From the NCBI GenBank assembly GCA_002505805.1, contig DAWB01000011.1, positions 1-5,703 on the forward strand: a DNA stretch of 5,703 nt, given 5' to 3'. The notes beneath the pieces are model-generated. The model was not told the origin of the DNA, did not search any database, and was given only the letters and a program-made list of their open reading frames with translations. This DNA comes from Methanosaeta sp. UBA80 (GTDB lineage Archaea; Halobacteriota; Methanosarcinia; Methanotrichales; Methanotrichaceae). Shown piece by piece: positions 1 through 4,785 of this stretch. The translations under genes were made by a program, and so were the position numbers. Each line of letters starts with the position of its first letter. The stretch's first letter is position 1.

Positions 1-1
1 C

Positions 2-106
2 TACGAGCTGTGCAGCTCCTGCTCCGATCTGGAGGGTTGCACCAAATTCGATTGGCTGGGAGAGTACGGGAAGGGGGTTAAGGAGAAGCTGAAGGAGAGC
101 AGGTGA
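2..106 (+). CDS. 3' end of a small Cys-rich protein (partial, truncated by window edge)
   Basis: The reading frame is open from the left edge to a TGA at 104-106, giving 34 residues that begin YELCSSC. It contains a CxxC-x5-C arrangement (CSSCSDLEGC) followed by KFDWLGEYGKG and a Lys/Glu-rich helical tail. Closely spaced cysteines before a charged tail are typical of small archaeal zinc- or Fe-S-binding proteins of unknown function; DUF3795-type proteins are one possibility, but I cannot confirm that from 34 residues. The frame continues after the TGA with protein-like sequence (LPREEYIKKMKSCRDR) to a TAG at 155-157. The annotated stop may therefore be a premature one in a decaying gene. The + strand coding call is fairly sure; the identity is not. 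Confidence 0.5.
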   Translation, partial: YELCSSCSDLEGCTKFDWLGEYGKGVKEKLKESR

Positions 107-295
107 CTGCCGCGGGAGGAGTATATCAAGAAGATGAAATCCTGCCGCGATAGATAGCAGCTCTTGCTCTCCTTCCCGAAGTTTCCGGTAGCGCCCCCTG
201 CCCTTTTTCCAGCTACTGTCCCATCTGCGACTGTGTGCCTAGTTGCTGCATCAGCCCACTTTTAGCTTTTCCGGCCATTGATCTGACCGAATATA

Positions 296-318
296 CCCTC
301 GTTTCAATTTCGCGAGGG
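296..318. repeat. Inverted repeat next to the TATA-like box of the flavoprotein gene
   Basis: CCCTCG at 296-301 and CGAGGG at 313-318 are perfect complements separated by an 11-nt AT-rich spacer. Outside the arms TATA occurs on both sides, so the pairing can be extended with a small bulge. It sits immediately upstream of the first TATA-like box, where an archaeal activator or repressor could bind. It could also be chance. Confidence 0.35.
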
Positions 319-329
319 GGATATAAACC

Positions 330-349
330 CGGTAAATTCGCATATAAAT
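330..349 (+). promoter_or_regulatory. Candidate archaeal TATA/BRE promoter for the flavoprotein gene
   Basis: ATATAAAT at 342-349 is a good match to an archaeal TATA box and is preceded by an A/T-containing stretch (GGTAAATTCG) that could serve as BRE. Transcription would start near 368-373, leaving an 80-nt leader that includes the GGAG site. A second similar box, ATATAAA at 321-327, is an alternative. Confidence 0.4.
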
Positions 350-438
350 CCAATAGCTCTGGAACGGTGAAAAGGCTGTTTTAGAAGAAAATGTTAAGTA
401 TTATTCAAATTAAAAAACATATGTGAATTCTGAAACTC

Positions 439-442
439 GGAG
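439..442 (+). promoter_or_regulatory. Ribosome binding site deciding the flavoprotein start
   Basis: GGAG lies 11 nt before the ATG at 454 but only 2 nt before the in-frame GTG at 445. The spacing favours the ATG. The ATG start also gives the usual short lead (MTKKAVIIGGG) into the FAD-binding Rossmann fold. Confidence 0.6.
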
Positions 443-453
443 AAGTGTGTATT

Positions 454-1860
454 ATGACAAAAAAGGCTGTGATAATAGGCGGAGGCATCTCTGGGATTTA
501 TGCGATGAGAAACCTCCTTGAGAAGAGAGGGGCGCTAAAAGAGGAGTTCAATATAACCCTTATAAAGCGGGAAAACACGGGCTGGGTCTCGGTTTGCGGA
601 CTGCCCTATGCTCTGCGCGGATGGTACGAGATAGACAAGGTGGTCATCAATGATCCCAAATTCTTCCGGGAAAAGGGGGTGGACTTCAAGACGGAAGCCG
701 ATGTTGCCCAGATAAACACAGAGGATCGCATCTTGAAGCTCAAGAGCGGGGAGAGCCTGGAATACGATTATCTGGTCATTGCCACCGGCAGAAAGCCGGC
801 TATGCTCGATGTGATCAAGAACTCGAACCTGGAGAATATATTCACCCTCAGCACCATGGATGACGCCCGAAAAATGGAGGCCGCTTTTTGCTCCGGGAAT
901 ATGAAAACCGCCCTTGTCCGGGGCAGGGGCATAATTGCACTTCAGGCAGCCGTGGCTGCTGCAGAGCATAAGATCAAGACCACAGTGCTTGCCGGCCCGC
1001 CATCGCTGCTGCCGGCAGGCCTGGATCCGGATATGGGCGATATGCTCAAAGACTGGGTGCAGAAAAAGGGAATAGATTTCATATTGGACAACAAGCCCAT
1101 AACCGCCCTTAAAGCCGATGGCACAAGGGTCAGGTCTGTGGTGATCGGCCAGGGCGGAGAGACGGAGGTCCCTGCGGACATGGTCGTGGTATCCATGGGG
1201 ATGAGGCCCAACACCAGGCTTGCCGTAGAGGCAGGAATAGAGATAGGAGATACCGGCGGAATTGTCACAGACAACTCTCTGCATGTCAAAAAGAATGGCT
1301 GCTTCATGAAAGATGTTTATGCTCTGGGCGACTGCATAGAGGTCATAGACGGCATCACCCTCCGGCCAAAGCTGAACCAGCTTGCCTCCACATCGGTGGT
1401 CCAGGCCAATGTCATCTCCGACAACATCATCAGTGACATCACCGGCGACCCATGCCTCTATTCGAGCTACAAGCCCTGCACCGGACCGGTAGTTGCCGAG
1501 ATCGGCGGCCTGCATTTCGGATCCGTGGGCGTCACTTCAGAGGCGGCTGGAAACTCTGGCATAAAGACCATCTCCGGCAAAGCAACCAAGCTGACCAAGG
1601 CCAGATACTTCCCGGGAGCCAAGCCGCTGACCATGAAGCTGATCTTCGATGCCTTCTCCAAGAAGCTCATCGGTGCTCAGATGATCTCTGAAATATCGGT
1701 CTCTGACCGGGTAAATGAAATGGCAGTTGCCATACATGCAGGCCTCTCGGCAGAGGATCTTATAAACACGGAGAGGTGCTTCGATCCATCTCTGTCTCTG
1801 CTGGTGGATGTAGCTGTGGATGCAGCGCAGGATGCTCTGGGAATCAAATCCGTCTACTAG
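454..1860 (+). CDS. FAD-dependent pyridine nucleotide-disulfide oxidoreductase, CoA-disulfide reductase/NADH oxidase type
   Basis: This 468-residue protein has the layout of class-III flavin disulfide reductases (CoA-disulfide reductase, NADH oxidase, NAD(P)H-sulfur oxidoreductase). The N-terminal FAD Rossmann motif is GGGISG at residues 9-14. The redox-active Cys is C48 in SVCGLPY, the single-cysteine motif of the family. The second FAD contact motifs are ATG (110-112) and ALGDC (290-294). The dimerisation domain runs from about 335 to the end. These enzymes use NAD(P)H to reduce a disulfide, sulfur or oxygen through a Cys-sulfenate or Cys-SSCoA intermediate in the cytoplasm; the actual substrate cannot be read from sequence. 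The central NAD(P)-binding loop reads GRGIIALQ (157-164) instead of the usual GGGxxGLE, so pyridine nucleotide binding may be altered. The length is typical. The gene has its own promoter region and terminator and appears monocistronic. The next + strand gene, an AhpD-like protein, is a suggestive redox neighbour but has its own promoter. Confidence 0.9.
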   Translation: MTKKAVIIGGGISGIYAMRNLLEKRGALKEEFNITLIKRENTGWVSVCGLPYALRGWYEIDKVVINDPKFFREKGVDFKTEADVAQINTEDRILKLKSGESLEYDYLVIATGRKPAMLDVIKNSNLENIFTLSTMDDARKMEAAFCSGNMKTALVRGRGIIALQAAVAAAEHKIKTTVLAGPPSLLPAGLDPDMGDMLKDWVQKKGIDFILDNKPITALKADGTRVRSVVIGQGGETEVPADMVVVSMGMRPNTRLAVEAGIEIGDTGGIVTDNSLHVKKNGCFMKDVYALGDCIEVIDGITLRPKLNQLASTSVVQANVISDNIISDITGDPCLYSSYKPCTGPVVAEIGGLHFGSVGVTSEAAGNSGIKTISGKATKLTKARYFPGAKPLTMKLIFDAFSKKLIGAQMISEISVSDRVNEMAVAIHAGLSAEDLINTERCFDPSLSLLVDVAVDAAQDALGIKSVY

Positions 1861-1862
1861 GC

Positions 1863-1910
1863 TTGATCATATCAAAAAGCAATAGAGCATATCTCTTTTT
1901 TTCCTTTTTT
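1863..1910 (+). terminator. Hairpins followed by T-tracts after the flavoprotein gene
   Basis: Just after the stop, TTGAT (1863-1867) and ATCAA (1871-1875) form a short stem. AGAG (1884-1887) and CTCT (1893-1896) form a second one that runs directly into T7 (1896-1902) and T6 (1905-1910). T-rich tracts are the main archaeal termination signal. The stems are weak. Confidence 0.6.
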
Positions 1911-2032
1911 CAAGCCTTTCAGTTTCAGATCTATCCTGGTCCGAATCACTAACAGGAAAGGGCCATCCGTTCTGGACCATTTTTCTGGCAGGGAAAATAG
2001 GCAGCCCATCACAAAATCAGAATGCAGAAAAA

Positions 2033-2040
2033 CTATAAAG
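2033..2040 (+). promoter_or_regulatory. TATA-like box of the AhpD-like gene
   Basis: CTATAAAG follows an A-rich stretch (GCAGAAAAA) suitable as BRE. The expected transcript start, about 25 nt downstream of the box centre, falls near 2060, giving a short 10-15 nt leader that still contains the AGGTGA ribosome binding site. Confidence 0.5.
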
Positions 2041-2045
2041 TGATA

Positions 2046-2061
2046 GAGCAGATATCTGCTC
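2046..2061. promoter_or_regulatory. 16-bp perfect palindrome, candidate operator of the AhpD-like gene
   Basis: GAGCAGATATCTGCTC is its own reverse complement over all 16 bases. It lies between the TATA-like box (2033-2040) and the ribosome binding site, over the expected transcript start. A dimeric regulator bound here would be expected to block polymerase recruitment. As RNA it could fold only as a 6-bp stem with an AUAU loop, directly before the ribosome binding site, which is a second possible role. Confidence 0.5.
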
Positions 2062-2067
2062 AGGTGA
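2062..2067 (+). promoter_or_regulatory. Ribosome binding site of the AhpD-like gene
   Basis: AGGTGA is complementary to the archaeal 16S rRNA 3' end and lies 7 nt before the ATG at 2075. It abuts the palindrome directly. Confidence 0.65.
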
Positions 2068-2074
2068 ATCAAGG

Positions 2075-2398
2075 ATGAAAGGAAAGGTTTTCTTTGGGGA
2101 AGGAATAGCCAGGACCAAGAGCGAATATCCCGATATCTATGACGCCATCATAGAATTGGATAAGGCCGTATTCGGCGGCAAAGCCCTGGACTACAAGACC
2201 CAGAAGCTGATTGCCATAGGAATCAATGCCTCTAGATCCGATGAGACCGCCACCAAAAAGCAGATGATGAGCGGCATGAAGGAGCTTGGAATCAGCAAAG
2301 AAGAGATTGTGGATGTCTTGAGGGTGGTTCTTCTCACCTCAGGAATGCCTCCATTCACCAAGGGCATGAAGATCCTGTATGAGTTAGTGGATAAATAA
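2075..2398 (+). CDS. Carboxymuconolactone decarboxylase/AhpD-like family protein without the redox CxxC
   Basis: This 107-residue, probably all-helical cytoplasmic protein matches the CMD/AhpD-like fold. The core ALDYKTQKLIAIGINAS (about 37-53) corresponds to the helix usually reading LSPKEKELIALAV. It is followed by a helix ending in MKELGISKEEIVDVLRVVLLTSGMP (68-92), the characteristic AG-x3-EEI segment. Members with CxxC-x3-H are alkyl hydroperoxidase-type thiol reductants. In my hand alignment the CxxC positions here are E57-T60 and the His is M64, and the whole protein has no Cys and no His. It therefore cannot do AhpD thiol chemistry and may instead resemble the Cys-free branch (true carboxymuconolactone decarboxylases and many archaeal proteins of unknown role). 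Start choice is supported by AGGTGA 7 nt upstream and a TATA-like box. It has its own promoter with a palindromic candidate operator. The family call is fairly sure; the function is unknown. Confidence 0.8.
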   Translation: MKGKVFFGEGIARTKSEYPDIYDAIIELDKAVFGGKALDYKTQKLIAIGINASRSDETATKKQMMSGMKELGISKEEIVDVLRVVLLTSGMPPFTKGMKILYELVDK

Positions 2399-2521
2399 AA
2401 TTCTGCCTTCTGGATCTGCAATCACATCGACTGTCAGATCCCCATGTGTTTTCCTTTTGTGCAGGGAGGATGGGCCATAGTACGGGCGGCGGATGATCGG
2501 GCCCTGAGCGGAATGACCACC
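2384..2521 (-). pseudogene. Possible remnant of an IS5-type (DDE) transposase
   Basis: On the - strand, the last 45 codons before a TAA at 2384-2386 encode RRPYYGPSSLHKRKTH, then VDVIADPEGRILFI. From memory this resembles the central DDE-domain segment of IS5-group/DDE_Tnp_4 transposases, roughly RP...YYSGKKKRHT.K...V.D..GRIL.I. The upstream part of the same frame has no recognisable transposase sequence, there is no C-terminal part, and the end overlaps the 3' end of the AhpD-like gene. If real it is a short, dead fragment. I saw no intact terminal inverted repeats. It could be a chance resemblance. Confidence 0.3.
2412..2458 (+). terminator. Candidate terminator after the AhpD-like gene
   Basis: GGATCTG (2412-2418) and CAGATCC (2435-2441) form a perfect 7-bp inverted repeat with a 16-nt loop. 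Two T4 runs follow (2449-2452 and 2455-2458). It sits 14 nt after the stop codon, where a terminator is expected between convergent genes. Confidence 0.5.
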
Positions 2522-2727
2522 CAATCTCGCTGCGCCGGATGCCGGATTGGCGAGGCCGCCTAAAAAGAGAAGCAAAGGGCAATCTGGATGAGAGCTGCGG
2601 GCTCTATCGGGAGTAGCATATCCGAAAGATGAGATGGACAAAGAAGCTGGACCTTTCGGGATTTTGCATCACCATGGAACTTGAAGCTGCTGCTGACCCT
2701 ACCCTTAGAGTAGCGCACCATAGCTAG
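2522..2727. other. Non-coding stretch between convergent genes
   Basis: No supported gene or RNA. Open frames here are short and show no family-like sequence. The only local structure is the 10-bp palindrome TAGCTAGCTA at 2721-2730, which overlaps the stop codon of the SAF-domain gene. No clear T-tract terminator for that - strand gene is visible. Confidence 0.5.
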
Positions 2728-3894
2728 CTAAATCCCACTGCCCTTCTCCCAGCAGTGGAGAGCCAGGCTCTCGGGAATGCTGGCCCGGTCGAAGGATATC
2801 ATCTCCCCAGCCCGGATATCCTCTTCGAGCCTCGCGTTTTGCACGAGGCCGATGGGAATATGATCCGGTTGATCGGCGATGTTCACTGCCTCTCCTCGCA
2901 TGTCAAAGCTGCCTATGGCCTTCTTTATCAAATATCCGGCAGGCAGGTCCCTCTTGGCAATAGCCGCAACGCTGATCCGTGGCCGGAGGGAGTTGTTGAT
3001 GAGCACCCTTCCACCACCCAAAACCCGGTCAATGGTCTTCATGGCCTCGAAGTGGCATAGATGATAGTTGCGCACCAATGTATAGTAAGGCCCCTCTCCC
3101 ATCTTGTAGTATCGCAAATATACCTTGTGGCAGGGATCGCACTCGGCGGTGACGAAGACGCCGGGAGGGATCTTTGCCGATAAAAGATAATCGGAGATCG
3201 GACTGCCCAATGCCTTGGCCTTCTTTGCCAGCTCAATTCCCCCTGCCTCCACGCTGTCACGGGCCAGACCGCACAAACCCGGCTTAATGATGGCTGCTCC
3301 CAGGCCATTGGCCACCAATGCCTGCTCGATCTGAACCTTGGTTCCATCGGTGAAGGAGGTGATATTCTCAATGCTGTTTCCCGATTTCCCGGCCCAGAAC
3401 CTCATCTCCTCCAATGTGGGATTGTGATTGAGGAAGTTCTTCAAATTGCCATAGACCAGAGGAGAGAGACCCATCTGCAGCACCTCCTCTCGCAATGCGG
3501 CGAGGCATCCGGGCTGGTCCCCCTCCGCCTCGGTTATGAAACCCTTTCCGGCCAGATAAGAGCCTGTGGTGATCTGCAGCTCAGCATTCATAGTAACTAC
3601 AGGGATGCGCCTTTCCAGAGCCATCTCCAGAACAGCGGTAGAGTTGCAGATATCTCCGCTGGCCTCCACTATCAGATCTGCTCCATCCAGCAGATCCTCG
3701 GGAGAGTTGGTCAGAAGATCGCGCCTGGGAAAGTCTTGACGATCTTCTAAGCGCGATCTGGTCAGAATCCTATGAAGCTGCAGGTCGTCTCTCTGCTCGA
3801 TGAGCATTACCAGGCCCTTGGATATGAATCCTGAGCCGATAAGGCCGATCCGTCTCTTCTCTGTGTCCAGGCTATCTGTAAGGCTTTGGGGCAT
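2728..3894 (-). CDS. Predicted homoserine dehydrogenase-like NAD(P)-binding protein with C-terminal SAF domain (COG4091 type)
   Basis: This 388-residue cytoplasmic protein has two parts. An N-terminal Rossmann fold carries GSGxxxxG (residues 20-27) followed by DGADLIVEASG (70-80) and PVVTMNAE (98-105), like the dinucleotide domain of homoserine dehydrogenase. A middle region has EGDQPG (124-129), FTDGTK (181-186) and YYKMGEGPYYTL (262-273), which are hallmarks of the COG4091 group. A SAF domain (about 300-375) ends the protein. Such proteins are often misannotated as flagellar FlgA because of SAF. The substrate is not established; an NAD(P)-linked oxidoreductase or sugar-acid-type enzyme is the usual guess. 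C252, C255, H256, H278, C280 and H281 form a Cys/His-rich stretch. ATG at 3894 is chosen over the adjacent TTG at 3897 because GGGAG (3901-3905) is then 6 nt away. It has its own TATA-like box and an inverted repeat, so it is probably transcribed separately from the acylphosphatase gene 252 nt upstream. Confidence 0.85.
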   Translation of the reverse strand: MPQSLTDSLDTEKRRIGLIGSGFISKGLVMLIEQRDDLQLHRILTRSRLEDRQDFPRRDLLTNSPEDLLDGADLIVEASGDICNSTAVLEMALERRIPVVTMNAELQITTGSYLAGKGFITEAEGDQPGCLAALREEVLQMGLSPLVYGNLKNFLNHNPTLEEMRFWAGKSGNSIENITSFTDGTKVQIEQALVANGLGAAIIKPGLCGLARDSVEAGGIELAKKAKALGSPISDYLLSAKIPPGVFVTAECDPCHKVYLRYYKMGEGPYYTLVRNYHLCHFEAMKTIDRVLGGGRVLINNSLRPRISVAAIAKRDLPAGYLIKKAIGSFDMRGEAVNIADQPDHIPIGLVQNARLEEDIRAGEMISFDRASIPESLALHCWEKGSGI

Positions 3895-3900
3895 CAATAT

Positions 3901-3905
3901 CTCCC
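3901..3905 (-). promoter_or_regulatory. Ribosome binding site deciding the SAF-protein start
   Basis: On the - strand GGGAG precedes ATG (3894) by 6 nt and the in-frame TTG (3897) by only 3 nt. This favours the ATG. Confidence 0.6.
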
Positions 3906-3914
3906 GGTTGTCTT

Positions 3915-3933
3915 GCAGATGGCTAACATCTGC
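3915..3933. promoter_or_regulatory. Inverted repeat, candidate operator of the SAF-protein gene
   Basis: GCAGATG (3915-3921) and CATCTGC (3927-3933) are perfect 7-bp arms with a 5-nt spacer. The repeat lies between the TATA-like box (3936-3945) and the ribosome binding site, over the expected transcript start near 3916. Read in the gene direction it begins GAGCAGATG, sharing GAGCAGAT with the palindrome before the AhpD-like gene. Confidence 0.5.
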
Positions 3934-3935
3934 TC

Positions 3936-3945
3936 AATTAAATAG
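3936..3945 (-). promoter_or_regulatory. TATA-like box of the SAF-protein gene
   Basis: On the - strand the sequence is CTATTTAATT, an AT-rich TATA-like element about 50 nt before the ATG. It places the transcript start near 3916 and leaves the GGGAG site in the leader. The match to the archaeal consensus is moderate. Confidence 0.4.
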
Positions 3946-4146
3946 CTTCGCAGAATGCACAAAGCCGTCCTCTCTTTTTGTCCGGATACCCAAGACAAGA
4001 GGGCTATAGGATCTACCTGCTTTTTGGCCGGAGATGCCGCATTATCTTATTCCGCCAGGCTCTCTTGATCCAAATCGAAAAATAACGTCATCTTGGGATT
4101 CTCTTGCCTGTGGCTTCTCTGGCTATTAATCCCTGCCCATCTGCTA
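3946..4146. other. Non-coding gap between the acylphosphatase and SAF-protein genes
   Basis: I see no supported gene. A weak bulged inverted repeat (CCTC 3969-3972 plus TTGTC 3978-3982, pairing with GACAAGAGG 3994-4002) is present, as is a run reading GTTATTTTTCG on the - strand near 4079-4089. The latter could act as a T-rich terminator for the acylphosphatase gene. Confidence 0.4.
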
Positions 4147-4752
4147 TCAACTAGGCTTGATATGGATTTTAGGCTTGGCCTCGGCGTGCTGCCCCATCCA
4201 GTCGGCCTTTTTCCTGGAAAGTCGGGAAACGGCTCCTTCCTGAAGGTCATAGCGCAGCTCTTTAACCTCTGAGACTATCTCCCGTCTGGCAGCATCGATC
4301 TTATAGGCAATCTTCTCCTGGCCGGCCACGATCTGATCCAGCTTGCCTTCCATGCTATCGAGCTTGCCCTCAAGGCTGCCCAAGCGGAAATTGGTCTCCT
4401 TGAATCCGTCCTTGACTATCACAATCAGCTCTTTTAAAAAGACGGTGGCAGTATCCAGGCGGGAGTCCGTCTCTCTCTCGCCGCTGATCTTATAAAAGCC
4501 ATCCCAGGCTCCTTTGGGCGGGCTGAGGTGCACCTGGATATCATCTACCCTGATGAGAGGGTCCTCCATGCGTATGGCCCGGCAGAACCTCTCCAGATCG
4601 GCTCTATCGCCCTCCGCCAGCACATAGACCCGACCGTCCTCCAGGTTCCTGACGCAGCCCTTGAGATCAAGGGTTCTGGCCATGGTCACCACACGAGACC
4701 GGTAGCCCACATGCTGAACCTTCCCTGATACTATGGCCCTTAGCTGGAGCAT
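4147..4752 (-). CDS. acyP: Acylphosphatase with a C-terminal coiled-coil extension
   Basis: Residues 1-92 form a complete acylphosphatase domain. The phosphate-binding loop SGKVQHVGYR (9-18) carries the catalytic Arg at R18, and the catalytic Asn is N36 in CVRNLEDGRVYVLAEG (33-48). Acylphosphatases hydrolyse carboxyl-phosphate bonds such as those in acetyl-phosphate or 1,3-bisphosphoglycerate, in the cytoplasm. The usual protein ends near 90-100 residues. This one continues to 201 with a Lys/Glu-rich helical region (about 100-170) containing tandem heptads SLEGKLD and SMEGKLD, likely a coiled coil, and a basic tail (SRLSRKKADW...KPKIHIKPS). The extension suggests oligomerisation or tethering to a partner; that role is an inference. 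ATG is supported by AGGAG 7 nt upstream (4760-4764). It follows the membrane protease gene by 27 nt, so co-transcription is likely, though a TATA-like box overlaps that gene's stop. Confidence 0.88.
   Translation of the reverse strand: MLQLRAIVSGKVQHVGYRSRVVTMARTLDLKGCVRNLEDGRVYVLAEGDRADLERFCRAIRMEDPLIRVDDIQVHLSPPKGAWDGFYKISGERETDSRLDTATVFLKELIVIVKDGFKETNFRLGSLEGKLDSMEGKLDQIVAGQEKIAYKIDAARREIVSEVKELRYDLQEGAVSRLSRKKADWMGQHAEAKPKIHIKPS
4340..4381. repeat. 21-nt imperfect direct repeat encoding coiled-coil heptads
   Basis: AGCTTGCC recurs at 4340-4347 and 4361-4368 with a 21-nt period, and neighbouring bases are also similar. On the - strand the two units encode SLEGKLD and SMEGKLD, so the heptad pair probably arose by a short tandem duplication inside the coding sequence. 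Confidence 0.55.
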
Positions 4753-4777
4753 TGATCCTCTCCTACGCCTTTATTTT

Positions 4778-4785
4778 ATTTATAT
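4778..4785 (-). promoter_or_regulatory. Possible internal TATA box before the acylphosphatase gene
   Basis: On the - strand ATATAAAT overlaps the TAA stop of the protease gene (4780-4782). Its transcript start would be near 4756, downstream of the AGGAG site, giving a nearly leaderless mRNA. The presence of AGGAG argues that read-through from the protease gene is also used, so this call is weak. Confidence 0.3.

Larger units (their letters stand above)
158..453. other. Non-coding leader region upstream of the flavoprotein gene
   Basis: No gene is supported here. The first half is pyrimidine-rich and includes a short T5 run at 204-208, a weak candidate terminator for the upstream gene. The second half is AT-rich and holds two TATA-like boxes (321-327 and 342-349), an inverted repeat just upstream of them, an 8-bp palindrome ACATATGT at 417-424, and the GGAG ribosome binding site at 439-442. 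Confidence 0.6.

Noticed and set aside
154..384. A 76-codon open frame on the + strand with several Cys residues (CPFSSYCPICDC...)
   Set aside because: It has no ATG, only an internal GTG at 235 with no ribosome binding site, and runs across the TATA-like boxes of the next gene. The Cys come from C/T-rich non-coding sequence.
535..1515. A 326-codon open frame antisense to the flavoprotein gene
   Set aside because: It is a shadow of a well-supported coding sequence, with a low-complexity, unfamily-like translation rich in His and Cys. Long antisense frames are common at this GC content.
1937..1979. TGGTCC and GGACCA inverted repeat between the flavoprotein and AhpD-like genes
   Set aside because: Only 6-bp arms with a 31-nt loop, so chance is likely and the position does not match a promoter or terminator.
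3676..3695. ATCTGCT-N6-AGCAGAT inverted repeat resembling the two candidate operators
   Set aside because: It lies inside the SAF-protein coding sequence and is explained by the codons for DLLDGADL. It shows that ATCTGC-type words are common in this DNA, so it was used as a caution for the shared-operator idea.
4047..4250. A - strand open frame ending KMTLFFDLDQESLAE past the acylphosphatase stop
   Set aside because: Half of it is the acylphosphatase gene in another frame. The remainder is short, with no start signal and no recognisable family.
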